Assembly (NCBI RefSeq): GCF_900215145.1
Contig: NZ_OBDO01000001.1
Coordinates: 682,001-746,000 of the forward strand
Source of the DNA: Geodermatophilus sabuli
GTDB taxonomy: Bacteria > Actinomycetota > Actinomycetes > Mycobacteriales > Geodermatophilaceae
DNA: 64,000 nucleotides
Direction of reading: 5' to 3'
Position numbers and translations under genes: made by a program
In this document: positions 1 to 8,634 of the stretch, piece after piece
Numbering within the stretch: the stretch's first letter is position 1
Layout: the number at the start of each line of letters is the position of its first letter
Notes under the pieces: generated by a model
What the model was told of the DNA's origin: nothing
Database searches by the model: none
What the model saw: only the letters and a program-made list of their open reading frames with translations

Positions 1-96
1 CGATGATCGCCATCGGGGAGTCCGGTCGCGGCGGTGAGTGAGGCCTCGTCCAGCGGCTCGCCGCGAGCCTGCGAGCGGTGAGGAGGGCGGGGTCCT

Positions 97-315
97 TCAG
101 CGCAGGACGTCGTCGGAGATGTCGGCGACGATCGCCTTGAACGTGCAGGTGTCCACCTCGTCGTCGACGGTGACCCGCACGATGTCGGACACCTGCTGCG
201 GCGACGTCGGCCGGACGGCGGCCGCGCGGGCGGCGGCGATGAGGTGCAGCCGCTGGACGCGGGCGGCGGAGTCGGTGCGGGCGTTCCGGACCGGGGAGAG
301 TCGGTTCTCGCGCAT
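97..315 (-). CDS. small hypothetical protein
   Basis: A 72-residue protein starting at the ATG at 315 (MRENRLSPVR). It has a basic, Ala/Arg-rich N-terminal half and an acidic C-terminal half (VTVDDEVDTCTF, then ADISDD). I recognise no domain, signal peptide or membrane segment. The frame stays open upstream, but that part reads as Arg/Pro-rich shadow sequence, so the first good ATG was taken as the start. It stands alone, 173 bp from the GGDEF-EAL gene on the same strand. The composition looks like a real protein (mixed hydrophobic and acidic residues, one Cys), but function is unknown. Confidence 0.5.
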   Translation of the reverse strand: MRENRLSPVRNARTDSAARVQRLHLIAAARAAAVRPTSPQQVSDIVRVTVDDEVDTCTFKAIVADISDDVLR

Positions 316-488
316 GCCCCGACGGTAGGCAGGGCCGCAGCGGCCCCGGGGAGGTGCGGGGTGTGTCCCGCAGGCCGTGGACCCGTCCGTCACGTGCGCC
401 CCAGGAGGCCACTGCCGGTCGGATCCGCAACGCCGCCCAGAGGGCCGTGGTGGCGGCGGGCAGGGTGAGCGGGACGGTGCCCAGCCGG

Positions 489-2774
489 TCAGGGGACCGA
501 CAGCACCCGGCCGTCGAGCCACTCGACCAGCCGCTCGGCCGCCAACGGCGGCGCGTGCAGGTAGCCCTGGCTCTCGTCGCAGCCGAGCGCCGCGAGGTGG
601 TCCAGGGTCTCCGCGGCCTCGACGCCCTCGGCGACCACGCGCAGACCGAGCCGGTGGGCCAGCGCCACGGTGCTGGCCACGATCGCCTCGGTCCGGGCGT
701 CGGTGAGCAGCCCCGCGGTGAACGAGCGGTCGAGCTTCAGCTCGGCCACGGGGAGCTCGCGCAGGTAGGACAGCGACGAGTAGCCCGTGCCGAAGTCGTC
801 GATGCTCACGGTGACGCCCAGGTCGGCCAGCCGCCGGACGACGGCGAGGCTGCGGTCGGGGTCGCTGAGCAGCACGCTCTCGGTGACCTCGAGGACGAGC
901 GCCTCCGGCGGGACACCGGCGTCGCGCAGCAGGTCGGCGACCCGGCACGGCAGGGTGGTGTCGAGCAGGTTGCTGGCCGACAGGTTCACCGACATGCGCA
1001 GGTGCCGGCCGTCCCGCCGCCACGCGGCGGACTGGGCCACCGCCTGGCGCAGCACCTCGTCGGTGAGCAGCCCCATGAGCCCGTGCACCTCGGCCTGGGG
1101 CAGGAACTCGGCGGGGCCGAGTAGGCCCCGCACCGGGTGGGCCCAGCGGACCAGCGCCTCCACGCCGACGGTGCGGCCGGTCGCGACGTCGACCTGCGGC
1201 TGGTGGTGCAGCACCAGCTGGTCGGAGGTGAGCGCGGCGCGCAGCTCCTCGACCAGCGCCAGGTGCCGGCTGGCGTCACCGTGCTGGGCGTCGTCGTACA
1301 CGGCCTGCCCGGTGCCGGCCCGCTTGGCGGCGTACATGGCGGCGTCGGCCTGCTGCAGGAGCAGCTCCGCCGTACCGGTCCCTGGCCGGGCGCTGCCGAC
1401 GCTGGGGGCCAGGCCGATGCTCGAGGTGACGTGCACCGACATGCCGCCGATCCGGAACGGCTCGCGCAGCTGACCGAGGAGTCGGCGGCCCAGGGCCTCG
1501 GCGGCGTCCTCGGGTGCGACCCCGGCGTCCAGCACGGCGACGACGGCGAACTCGTCACCGCCGAGCCGGCCCAGCAGGTCGCCGGTGCGCAGCACCGGCT
1601 TCAGCCGCGCGGCCACCAGGCGGAGCAGGTCGTCCCCGGCGGCGTGGCCCAGGCCGTCGTTGACCTCCTTGAACTTGTCGAGGTCGAGCAGCGCGAAGGC
1701 CAGTGGCAGCCCCTCGGCGCCGGCCTCCTCGACCCGTCGCAGCACGGCGCGACGGTTGGCCAGGCCGGTGAGCTCGTCGGTCAGGGCCTCCCGCCGGCTG
1801 ACGGCGAGCTGGGCGAGTTCGCGCACGTTGATCAGCAGGCGGACGCTCGACCCCGTCGCCGCCAGGGCCGCGCACCAGGTCGCCGCCCCCGCCGAGTCCG
1901 ACACGGCGCCGGAGAGCAGCACCGCGGTGGAGGCGACGATCACGACGAAGGCCCCGATCGTCGAGGCGGTGGGGTCGGTCGGTTGCGGGGCGGTGCGGCC
2001 CGGACGCAGGACGGCGGCCGCGGTCAGCAGCACCGCGCCCAGGGGGGCGGCCCCGGCCAGCCAGGCGACCTGCGCGCCGTCGTTGAACAGGCGGCCCACG
2101 TCGCCGCAGAGCGCGACCGCGAGAGCGGCGACGACCAGCCAGATGCGTGGATCGCGGTTCATCGAGCCGAGGCCGACCACCGACAACGCCGTCCCCAGGA
2201 GCACGAGCCCGGTGGCCACCTGACCCAGCAGCGCGTACACGTCCCACCACGGGGCCGCGGCGAGCGGGCTGCCGGTGGCGGTCAGCAGGGCGTCGAGCAC
2301 CGCCACGGCCGCCAGGGCGGCCGCGGAGCCGTTGAGGACGTCGTTGGGGTCGGCCAGGTTGGTCCCGAAGCGGTTCCAGCGGACCAGCCCCGCGTAGACG
2401 AAGGGGAAGGCCGCCACCGGGGCCCACTCGAGGGGGACGGCGGCGTACGCGCGGGTCGCGGGGACCACGGCGAGGACGGCGGTGACCGCGGCCGCCACGG
2501 TGACGACCGCCGCGGACAGGGCGATCCGTTCCCACACCAGCCGTTCCTGCGGGAAGCTGCGGGCGCGCCAGCCCAGCACGACGCACAGCCCCGCGTTCAC
2601 CGCGAGGGCGGGGAGGAACCGCAGGGGGTCGATCGGGTCGGCCCCGGGGGCGAACACGGGCGCCACGAGCGCCGCGGCACCGAGGAGGGCCGCGACCGCC
2701 AGCACCCAGCGGGGCGTCCCCGGCAGGAGCCGGGGTGGCGGGGCGCTCGGCATGCCCTCCTCATCGGACGCCAT
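489..2774 (-). CDS. membrane GGDEF-EAL c-di-GMP enzyme
   Basis: A 761-residue bifunctional cyclic-di-GMP protein. Residues 22-315 form about eight hydrophobic segments (a membrane sensor module with no recognised name). The GGDEF domain spans about 330-495, with LDLDKFKEVND and an intact GGDEF signature at 405-409. An RxxD pair (R396, D399) sits five residues before it, so a product-inhibition I-site is predicted. The EAL domain spans about 505-755 with VEALVRW at 538-544 and DDFGTGYSS, so both synthesis and hydrolysis are plausible. The start is the ATG at 2774; another in-frame ATG lies seven codons on at 2753. Standing alone between convergent or unrelated genes, its effector is unknown. 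The domain calls are firm; the net activity direction is not predictable. Confidence 0.93.
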   Translation of the reverse strand: MASDEEGMPSAPPPRLLPGTPRWVLAVAALLGAAALVAPVFAPGADPIDPLRFLPALAVNAGLCVVLGWRARSFPQERLVWERIALSAAVVTVAAAVTAVLAVVPATRAYAAVPLEWAPVAAFPFVYAGLVRWNRFGTNLADPNDVLNGSAAALAAVAVLDALLTATGSPLAAAPWWDVYALLGQVATGLVLLGTALSVVGLGSMNRDPRIWLVVAALAVALCGDVGRLFNDGAQVAWLAGAAPLGAVLLTAAAVLRPGRTAPQPTDPTASTIGAFVVIVASTAVLLSGAVSDSAGAATWCAALAATGSSVRLLINVRELAQLAVSRREALTDELTGLANRRAVLRRVEEAGAEGLPLAFALLDLDKFKEVNDGLGHAAGDDLLRLVAARLKPVLRTGDLLGRLGGDEFAVVAVLDAGVAPEDAAEALGRRLLGQLREPFRIGGMSVHVTSSIGLAPSVGSARPGTGTAELLLQQADAAMYAAKRAGTGQAVYDDAQHGDASRHLALVEELRAALTSDQLVLHHQPQVDVATGRTVGVEALVRWAHPVRGLLGPAEFLPQAEVHGLMGLLTDEVLRQAVAQSAAWRRDGRHLRMSVNLSASNLLDTTLPCRVADLLRDAGVPPEALVLEVTESVLLSDPDRSLAVVRRLADLGVTVSIDDFGTGYSSLSYLRELPVAELKLDRSFTAGLLTDARTEAIVASTVALAHRLGLRVVAEGVEAAETLDHLAALGCDESQGYLHAPPLAAERLVEWLDGRVLSVP

Positions 2775-2857
2775 CGACCGAGGATGAACGACCCCCACCC
2801 TTCCGGGCCACCGCTGTGCCGGATCGCCGCCGTTCCGGACCGGTGCCGCGCCCTCCG

Positions 2858-3613
2858 TCAGATGCGGGTGAAGAGGTAGACCGAGACCGCGACGCCGAAG
2901 ACGACGATGAACACCCGCAGCGGGGTGACCGGGATGCGGCGGGCGATGCGCGCACCGACGAACCCGCCGAGCAGGCTGGCCGGGGCGGCGACGGCCACCA
3001 CCATCCAGTCGACCGGGCCCCAGATGCCGAACACGACCAGGGTGACGGTGGCGGTGACCGCCGACAGCGCCGACTTCAGCGCGTTGGCCAGCTTCAGCCG
3101 GTGCAGGCCGACCCCCAGGACGCCGACGAGGATGACTCCCAGCGCGCCGCCGAAGTAGCCGCCGTACACGGTGGCCAGGAACAGCGCCGCGTACAGCCAC
3201 CACGGGTCCCGGCCGGTCCCGCCGTCCTCGGCGCCCCGCAGCCGCCGCGTCAGCAGCGGCTGCACCGCCAGCAGCAGGCTGGCCAGCAGGACCAGCACGG
3301 GGACGACGACGTCGAAGGCCTCGCTCGGCGTCGTCAGCAGCAGCACGCTGCCGGCCGTGCCACCCAGGAGCGCCACCAGCCCGAAGCGCAGCAGCCGGCC
3401 CCGCTGCCCGGCGTACTCGCTGCGGAAGCCGAGGACCCCGCCGAGGTAGCCGGGCCACTGGGCGATGGAGTTGGTGACGTTCGCGGCCACGGTGTCCAGG
3501 CCGAGCGCGACAAGGGTGGGGAACAGGATCAGCGACCCGCCCCCGGCGATGGAGTTGATCACACCGGCGAGGAGGGCGACGCCCGCCGCGATGGCCAGGT
3601 CGAGGGCGGACAC
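2858..3613 (-). CDS. TauE/SafE family sulfite exporter-like permease
   Basis: A 251-residue polytopic protein of the TauE/SafE (DUF81) family, usually linked to export of sulfite, sulfoacetate or other small organic anions. It shows the family's twin hydrophobic halves: GVINSIAGGGSLILFP near residue 20 in the first and GGYFGGALGVILVG in the second, with a Gly-rich C-terminal repeat (SLLGGFVGARIARRIP). The start is a GTG at 3613, 24 bp from the divergent DoxX-like gene at 3638, so the two promoters must be packed together or overlap. Substrate cannot be inferred, and no sulfur genes lie nearby. Confidence 0.88.
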   Translation of the reverse strand: MSALDLAIAAGVALLAGVINSIAGGGSLILFPTLVALGLDTVAANVTNSIAQWPGYLGGVLGFRSEYAGQRGRLLRFGLVALLGGTAGSVLLLTTPSEAFDVVVPVLVLLASLLLAVQPLLTRRLRGAEDGGTGRDPWWLYAALFLATVYGGYFGGALGVILVGVLGVGLHRLKLANALKSALSAVTATVTLVVFGIWGPVDWMVVAVAAPASLLGGFVGARIARRIPVTPLRVFIVVFGVAVSVYLFTRI

Positions 3614-3637
3614 GGGAGGCGAGCCTACGGTGGCCGG

Positions 3638-3997
3638 ATGGAGCTCCCGGGCAGGGCGAGGGTGTTGCTGGCGGCGCTGGGCGGGTCGGGGGTGCTGCAC
3701 CTGGTGCGGCCGCGGACCTTCGAGTGGCTGGTCCCGCCGGAGCTCGGGGACGCCCGGCGGTGGGTGACCGGCACGGGCGTGGCCGAGATCGGCACGGCGG
3801 CGCTGATGGCCGTGCCGCGCACCCGACGGCTCGGGGGCTGGGCGGCCGCCGCGCTCCTGGTCGGCTTCCTCCCGGCGCACCTGCACACGTTCCGGGTGGT
3901 GCCGCGGCGGCCGCTGCCGCTGGCGGCCGCCGCCGTCCGGCTGCCGCTGCAGCTCCCGCTGGTGCGCACGGCACTGGGGGTGGCACGGGGGAGGTGA
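3638..3997 (+). CDS. small DoxX-like membrane protein
   Basis: A 119-residue membrane protein with about three to four hydrophobic segments. It has a LxxxGxxHL signature near the N-terminus (GGSGVLHLVRP), a GVAEIG motif in the middle, and FLPAHLHTF, a layout seen in short DoxX/MauE-like proteins. The family assignment is by general pattern only. The ATG at 3638 follows the divergent TauE gene by 24 bp. Its stop overlaps the GTG of the downstream MFS exporter (GTGA at 3994-3997), so the two genes are probably translationally coupled. Function unknown. Confidence 0.7.
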   Translation: MELPGRARVLLAALGGSGVLHLVRPRTFEWLVPPELGDARRWVTGTGVAEIGTAALMAVPRTRRLGGWAAAALLVGFLPAHLHTFRVVPRRPLPLAAAAVRLPLQLPLVRTALGVARGR

Positions 3998-5577
3998 CCG
4001 GCGCACCGTCCGGTCGGTTGCGCTCTGCACCCGCTGGGCACCCTCGGCCGGTGCGCACGTGGCTCCCACTGGTCGCCATCTGTACCGGCACCTTCATCCT
4101 GCTGATCGACGTCACGATCGTGAACGTCGCCCTGCCCGACCTGGCGACCGACCTGTCGACGTCCTTCGACCAGTTGCAGTGGGTGGTCGACGTGTACGCG
4201 CTGGCGCTCGCGGCGCTGGTGCTCGGCACCGGCTCGATCGCCGATCTGTACGGACGGCGCCGGGTGTTCCTCGTCGGGCTGGTCGTGTTCGCGATGGCCT
4301 CGCTGGCCTGCGGGCTGGCCCCGAGCGCCGGCTGGCTGATCGCGGCGCGGGGGCTGCAGGGGATCGGCGGCGCGGCGATGTTCGCGACGACGATCGCGCT
4401 GATCAACGACTGCTATGAGGGCCGCGACCGGGGGACGGCGTTCGGCGTGTGGGGCGCGGTGGTCGGCGCCGCGGCGGCGCTCGGGCCGATCGTGGGCGGC
4501 GCCCTCACCGAGCTGTCCTGGCGCTGGGTCTTCTTCGTCAACCTGCCCGTGTGCGTGGTCGCGGTCGTGCTGACCCTCGCCGTCGTCGGGGAGTTCCGGC
4601 AGTCCGGTGCGCCGCGACCCGACGCCCCCGGGATCGCGCTGTTCACCCTCGGCGCGGGGGCGGTCGTCTACGGGCTGGTCGAGGCCGCCGCCACGGGGTG
4701 GGGCCAGCCGAGGGCCTGGGGACCGATCGCCGGGGGCCTTCTCGTCCTCGGGCTGTGGGTGCTGGTCGAACTGCGCCGGGACGCACCGATGCTCGACGTG
4801 CGGCTGTTCCGGAACCGGTCGTTCACCGGGATCATGATCGGCGCGCTGCTGCTCAACGCCGCCGCGTTCTCCGAGCTGGTCTACGCCTCGCTGTGGCTGC
4901 AGTCGATCGAGGGGCTGTCGCCGCTGCGGGCCGGGCTGGTGTTCATCCCGCTGTCGTTCATGAGCTTCGCGGTCGCCGCCGGCACCGGCCGGTTCCTGCA
5001 GACACGGTCGCCGCGGCTGGTGCTGGGGTCGGGCCTGGTCCTCATCGGTGCCGGCGCGCTGCTGCTGGCGTTCGTGGACGCGGGGTCGTCGTGGACGGTG
5101 CTGGTCCCCGGCCTGGCCGTGATGGGGATCGGGGTGGGCGTGTCGAACCCGACACTGGCCTCCGCGGCGCTGGCCGCGGCGCCCCGCGAGCGCAGCGGCA
5201 TGGCCTCGGGCGCGGTGAACACCGCCCGCCAGCTGGGCCTGGCGCTCGGGGTGTCGATCCTCGGTGCGGTCTTCACTGCTGCCGCGGGCGCGACGCTGCG
5301 CGACGGCGGGCTGCCCGATCCCGCAGCAACGGCGTCGGCGCTGTCGGCTGGGCAGGCGCCGGTGATCCTGGCCGGCGCCGACCCGGCCGCCCGCCCGGGG
5401 CTGGGCGACCTGCTCGCCGCCGCCTACACCGACGGGCTGCGCGACGCGTTCCTCGCCTGCGGCGCCGCCGGCCTGCTCGGCGGCCTCCTGGTGTTCTGGC
5501 TCGTGCGCGCCCAGGCGCCGGCCGTGCAGCGGCAGGGGGCTCCGGAGGACGGCCGCGAGCCCACACCGGCACGATGA
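3994..5577 (+). CDS. MFS drug exporter, DHA2 (14-TM) type
   Basis: A 527-residue major facilitator transporter of the EmrB/QacA-like DHA2 group, expected to expel small hydrophobic or cationic compounds using the proton gradient. Visible signatures are the TM1 segment FILLIDVTIVNVALPD, the loop 2-3 motif GSIADLYGRRRVF, ARGLQGIGGA in TM4, and GPIVGGALTELSWRWVFFVN, typical of motif C and the following loop in antiporters. The protein has roughly fourteen hydrophobic segments. The start chosen is the GTG overlapping the previous stop; a second in-frame GTG at 4051 would remove only the hydrophilic first 19 residues. No regulator is adjacent, so the substrate is unknown. Confidence 0.92.
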   Translation: MTGAPSGRLRSAPAGHPRPVRTWLPLVAICTGTFILLIDVTIVNVALPDLATDLSTSFDQLQWVVDVYALALAALVLGTGSIADLYGRRRVFLVGLVVFAMASLACGLAPSAGWLIAARGLQGIGGAAMFATTIALINDCYEGRDRGTAFGVWGAVVGAAAALGPIVGGALTELSWRWVFFVNLPVCVVAVVLTLAVVGEFRQSGAPRPDAPGIALFTLGAGAVVYGLVEAAATGWGQPRAWGPIAGGLLVLGLWVLVELRRDAPMLDVRLFRNRSFTGIMIGALLLNAAAFSELVYASLWLQSIEGLSPLRAGLVFIPLSFMSFAVAAGTGRFLQTRSPRLVLGSGLVLIGAGALLLAFVDAGSSWTVLVPGLAVMGIGVGVSNPTLASAALAAAPRERSGMASGAVNTARQLGLALGVSILGAVFTAAAGATLRDGGLPDPAATASALSAGQAPVILAGADPAARPGLGDLLAAAYTDGLRDAFLACGAAGLLGGLLVFWLVRAQAPAVQRQGAPEDGREPTPAR

Positions 5578-5581
5578 CCGG

Positions 5582-6286
5582 ATGACCGACATCGTCCTCG
5601 TCCACGGCGCCTGGCACGGCGCGTGGTGCTGGCGGCGGGTGCTGCCGCTGCTGTGGGCCGCCGGGCACAACGTCGTCCCGGTGACGCTGTCCGGGCTGGG
5701 TGAGCGGGCGCACCAGCTGTCGCCGTCGATCACCCTCGCGACGCACGTGGAGGACGTGGTCACCGCCGTCCGGGCCGAGGAGTGCCGCGGCGCGGTCCTG
5801 GTCGGGCACAGCTACGGCGGGATGGTGGTCACCGGGGCGGCCGACCGGCTGGGCGAGGCGGTCGGCCGGTTGGTCTACGTCGACGGCGTCGTCCCGACCC
5901 CAGGGGAGTGCTGGTCGACGCCGAACCCGCCGGAGGTGCGGGCGGAGCGGCGGGCCGTCATCCGGGAGACCGGGGTGATCCCACCGCCGCCCGCGTCGGC
6001 GTTCGGGCTGACCGGCGCCGACGCCGCGTGGGTGGAGCGGCGGCAGACCCCGCAGCCCGGCGGCGTCTACGACGAGCCGCTGCCCTTCGACGGCGGGCGC
6101 TGGGCAGCCCGCCCGCGCACCTACGTCGACTGCAGCGTGCCGGCGCTGGCCAGCATCGAGCCGTCCCGCGAGCGGGCGCGCACGCAGCCCGGCTGGGAGG
6201 TCGTGCAGCTGACCACGGGGCACGACCCGATGGTCAGCGCGCCGGAGGAGCTGGCCGCGGTGCTCCTGGACGTCGCGGCGCGCTAA
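5582..6286 (+). CDS. alpha/beta hydrolase (esterase-like)
   Basis: A 234-residue alpha/beta-fold hydrolase of the compact group that includes plant methylesterases and hydroxynitrile lyases. It opens with the oxyanion region LVHGAWHGAWCW, has the nucleophile elbow GHSYGG (Ser77) and a probable catalytic His in LTTGHDPMVS near the C-terminus, followed by SAPEELA. No signal peptide is present, so it is cytoplasmic. The gene starts 4 bp after the MFS exporter stop, which suggests one transcript and perhaps joint handling of an ester-bearing compound (inference). Its stop codon overlaps the convergent deaminase stop by four bases. Confidence 0.88.
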   Translation: MTDIVLVHGAWHGAWCWRRVLPLLWAAGHNVVPVTLSGLGERAHQLSPSITLATHVEDVVTAVRAEECRGAVLVGHSYGGMVVTGAADRLGEAVGRLVYVDGVVPTPGECWSTPNPPEVRAERRAVIRETGVIPPPPASAFGLTGADAAWVERRQTPQPGGVYDEPLPFDGGRWAARPRTYVDCSVPALASIEPSRERARTQPGWEVVQLTTGHDPMVSAPEELAAVLLDVAAR

Positions 6287-6777
6287 CCGGCGTGGAAGCG
6301 ACGGTGCAGCTCGTGGACCTCCTCGTCGAGCCCGTCGACCGGTCCCTCCACCGGGACACCGGGTGCGACCTCCGGGATCGGTAGCGGGCGTACCGGGGAC
6401 GGTGCGGTGCCGAGCTCGGCGCGCCAGCCGGTGAGCTGGGCCGACGAGCTGGCGTAGACGATCCGCCCGAGCCCGACCCAGCCGTGCGCGGCCGCGCACA
6501 TCGGGCAGTGCTCCCCGGAGGTGTAGACGGTGGCCGCCGCCCGCTGTTCCGGCGTCAGATGGGTGGCCGCCCACCGCGCGATGGCGAACTCCGGATGCTG
6601 CGTGGCGTCCCCGCCGGCCACGTGGTTGGTGTCCTCGAACAGCACCTGCCCGCCGGCGTCGACCAGCACCGAGCCGAACGGCTCGTCGCCGGCGTCGAGC
6701 GCGGCGCGGGCGAGCGCCACGCAGCGGCGGAGGTGGGCGCGGTCCGCGTCGTCGACCATGCCGCGATCGTGCTGCAC
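6283..6777 (-). CDS. nucleoside/guanine deaminase-like protein
   Basis: A 164-residue cytidine-deaminase-fold enzyme of the tadA/guanine deaminase group. It shows the zinc ligands as QHPEFAIARW (HPE in place of the usual HAE) and GEHCPMCAAAH (PMC in place of PC before the second Cys), both accepted variants in this group. TNHVAGGDATQHPEF precedes the active-site Glu, as in guanine deaminases. A GTG at 6777 with a GGAAG ribosome-binding site is taken as the start; the ATG at 6759 is an alternative. It is transcribed towards the alpha/beta hydrolase. Substrate (guanine, cytosine or a modified base) is not resolved. Confidence 0.85.
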   Translation of the reverse strand: MQHDRGMVDDADRAHLRRCVALARAALDAGDEPFGSVLVDAGGQVLFEDTNHVAGGDATQHPEFAIARWAATHLTPEQRAAATVYTSGEHCPMCAAAHGWVGLGRIVYASSSAQLTGWRAELGTAPSPVRPLPIPEVAPGVPVEGPVDGLDEEVHELHRRFHAG

Positions 6778-6815
6778 GGCGATGACTTCCGGGAGCCGGC
6801 GCGGTCGTCCCCGGC

Positions 6816-7376
6816 ATGGGACGAGTCGTGGTGACCGAGAACAGCACGCTGGACGGCGTCGTCGAGGCGCTGGACGGGTGGTTCGACCCGCAGGGCGGGG
6901 AGGAGGACACCGCCGACGTCCTCGCGGTCGTGCAGGAGCACATGGCCGCCCAGACCGGCTTCCTCGTCGGCCGGCGGACGTTCGAGGAGATGCGCGGGTT
7001 CTGGCCGGCGCAGACCGACGACCCGACCGGCATCACCGCGCACCTGGACGCCGTGCAGAAGTTCGTCGTCTCCCGCACGCTGAGCGACCCGGGGTGGGCG
7101 AACACGCGGGTGCTGTCCGGCGACCCGGTCGAGGAGGTGCGGGCGCTGCGCGCCTCGGACGACGGCGAGATCGGCGTCACCGGGAGCATCACGCTCTGCC
7201 ACGCGCTGATCGGCGCGGGGCTGGTCGACGAGTACCGGCTGTTCGTCTTCCCCCGCGTGCTGGGCCGAGGCCGGCGGCTGTTCCCCGACGGCGTCGACGT
7301 CCGGCTGCGGCGGGTGGCCGCCCGAGAGTTCCGCGCCGGGACCACCCTGCTCACCTACCGGCCCACGCACGGCTGA
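6816..7376 (+). CDS. dihydrofolate reductase family (RibD C-terminal-like) protein
   Basis: A 186-residue single-domain reductase of the RibD_C/DHFR-like family. It starts with VVVTENSTLDGVVE, has GFLVGRRTFEEM (NADPH-binding region), KFVVSRTL, the glycine-rich GVTGSITLCHALI stretch and the YRLFVFPRVLGRGRRLFPDG block that typifies the family. Members reduce pterin- or riboflavin-like compounds, and most stand-alone copies have no known substrate. It is encoded divergently from the deaminase with 38 bp between starts. A second, diverged member of the same family lies at 14560-15120. Confidence 0.88.
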   Translation: MGRVVVTENSTLDGVVEALDGWFDPQGGEEDTADVLAVVQEHMAAQTGFLVGRRTFEEMRGFWPAQTDDPTGITAHLDAVQKFVVSRTLSDPGWANTRVLSGDPVEEVRALRASDDGEIGVTGSITLCHALIGAGLVDEYRLFVFPRVLGRGRRLFPDGVDVRLRRVAAREFRAGTTLLTYRPTHG

Positions 7377-7416
7377 CCCTCGCCCGATGTCGTCCCCCGG
7401 GAGCAGACTGCGCGCC

Positions 7417-8136
7417 ATGCCTCCCCAACCCATGCCCTCCGACTGGCAGCGCGCCCTCGTCGTCGCGGCGCACCCGGACGACATCGAGTACGGGATGGCC
7501 GCCGCGGTCGCGGCCTGGACGTCGGCGGGGAAGGAGGTGGGCTACCTGCTGGCCACCCGCGGCGAGGCGGGCATGGCCGGGGTGCCACCGGAGGAGGCGG
7601 CAGCGCTGCGCGAGGACGAGGAACGCCGGTCGGCCGCCGTCGTCGGGGTCACCGAGGTGGAGTTCCTGGACCAGCGCGACGGGGTCCTGGTGGAGGGGCC
7701 GGAACTGCGCCGGGCGCTGGCCGGCGCCATCCGGCGGCACCAGCCGGAACTCGTGGTCACCGGCTACTTCGGTGCCACGTGGACGCCGCCCGGGGTCTCG
7801 CCGGCCTACGTGAACTCGGCCGACCACCGCGCGCTGGGGCAGAGCGTCCTCGACGCGGTCGCCGACGCCGCCAACGAGTGGATCTTCCCGGACCTCCGCG
7901 AGGCGCCGTGGCGGGGCGTGCAGTACATCGCCGTGCAGGAGATGACCGAACCGCCGCACGTGGTCGACGTCGCCGAGCACGTGGAGGCCGCGGTCGCGTC
8001 GCTCTCCGAGCACCGCCGGTACCTGGAGCTGCTGTCCGACGAGCCGGTCGACGTGCAGGCACGTCAGGTCATCGACATGTCGACCCTCACCGAGGACGGC
8101 GGGCGGCGGGTCGGCTTCCGGCTCTTCTGGGGCTGA
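7417..8136 (+). CDS. PIG-L family deacetylase
   Basis: A 239-residue zinc-dependent N-acetyl sugar deacetylase (PIG-L/LmbE family), related to MshB and Mca of mycothiol metabolism. The zinc site is visible as AHPDDIEYG (residues 18-26) with a later HRALGQ segment that supplies the third ligand. RGEAGMAG and EVEFLDQRDG are standard family landmarks. The start used is the ATG at 7417; an upstream ATG at 7387 would add a poorly conserved 10-residue leader. The gene ends 54 bp before rnpB. Whether it acts on mycothiol intermediates or another GlcNAc compound is unknown. Confidence 0.88.
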   Translation: MPPQPMPSDWQRALVVAAHPDDIEYGMAAAVAAWTSAGKEVGYLLATRGEAGMAGVPPEEAAALREDEERRSAAVVGVTEVEFLDQRDGVLVEGPELRRALAGAIRRHQPELVVTGYFGATWTPPGVSPAYVNSADHRALGQSVLDAVADAANEWIFPDLREAPWRGVQYIAVQEMTEPPHVVDVAEHVEAAVASLSEHRRYLELLSDEPVDVQARQVIDMSTLTEDGGRRVGFRLFWG

Positions 8137-8171
8137 GTCGTCCGGGGCGCGGCCGCGCCCACCCGGCGTGG

Positions 8172-8189
8172 TCACTAGACTGGCCGGCA
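8172..8189 (+). promoter_or_regulatory. probable rnpB promoter (-10 region)
   Basis: A TAGACT hexamer at 8176-8181 lies about 8 bases before the first base of the predicted RNase P RNA and fits an actinobacterial -10 element. No convincing -35 box is seen in the GC-rich sequence before it. Position alone supports the call. Confidence 0.4.
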
Positions 8190-8602
8190 CGACGGACGAG
8201 TCGGCTGGGCGGTCGCGTCGGCGGGGGAGACCCCGTCGCCGAGGAACGTCCGGGCTCCACAGGGCAGGGTGGTCGCTAACGGCGACCCGGGGTGACCCGC
8301 GGGACAGTGCCACAGAGAACAGACCGCCAGTGCGTGCACTGGTAAGGGTGAAACGGCGGTGTAAGAGACCACCGCACACCGGGTGACCGGTGTGGCTCGG
8401 TAAACCCCACCCGGAGCAAGGTCGAGAGGGACGGCGGGAGACCACCGTCCTGCGCAGGCGTTCGAGGGCTGCCCGCCCGATGCCTGCGGGTGGACCGCTT
8501 GAGCGTGCCGGCAACGGCAGGCCTAGAGGGATGACCGCCCATCGGGAGGCCGCAAGGCACCCGTGGACAGAACCCGGCGTACAGGCCGACTCGTCCGTCG
8601 CC
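8190..8602 (+). ncRNA. rnpB: RNase P RNA (M1 RNA), type A
   Basis: RNA subunit of RNase P, which matures tRNA 5' ends. The outer P1 helix is a perfect 16-bp pairing of 8190-8205 with 8585-8600. Conserved core blocks are present: GAGGAACGTCCGGGCTCC near 8240 (P4 strand), CACAGGGCAGGGTGG, ACAGTGCCACAGAGAAC near 8307 and AGAGGGATGACCGCCC near 8525. The closing segment is ACAGAACCCGGCGTACAG. The usual GAAAGTC of the core reads GAACGTC here. The 29 bp at its 3' end (8574-8602) recurs exactly at 12951-12979, so the gene end serves as an integration site and is intact after insertion. Confidence 0.95.
8574..8602 (+). repeat. left attachment-site copy (attL) in rnpB 3' end
   Basis: A 29-bp stretch forming the last 29 bases of rnpB, including the 3' strand of helix P1. 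It is repeated without mismatch and in the same orientation at 12951-12979. An integrase remnant points at it from 24 bp away. This is the classical layout of an element that recombined into the 3' end of a stable RNA gene and restored it. Confidence 0.8.
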
Positions 8603-8634
8603 CCCGCTGCCCAGCCCTAATGTGGTCAGCGGGG
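8602..8634. terminator. hairpin between rnpB and integrase remnant
   Basis: CCCCGCTG (8602-8609) pairs perfectly with CAGCGGGG (8627-8634) around a 17-base loop. It lies directly after rnpB and over the end of the convergent integrase reading frame, so it could terminate both. There is no U-tract, which is normal in this GC-rich setting. Confidence 0.45.

Noticed and set aside
3..41. Possible 3' end of a plus-strand gene at the window edge (MIAIGESGRGGE then TGA).
   Set aside because: Only 13 codons are visible and nothing upstream can be read; too little to call a gene.
2775..4406. In-frame upstream extension of the GGDEF-EAL reading frame to 4406 on the minus strand.
   Set aside because: It runs antisense through the TauE, DoxX-like and MFS genes and has Arg/Pro-rich shadow composition; the ATG at 2774 fits the protein.
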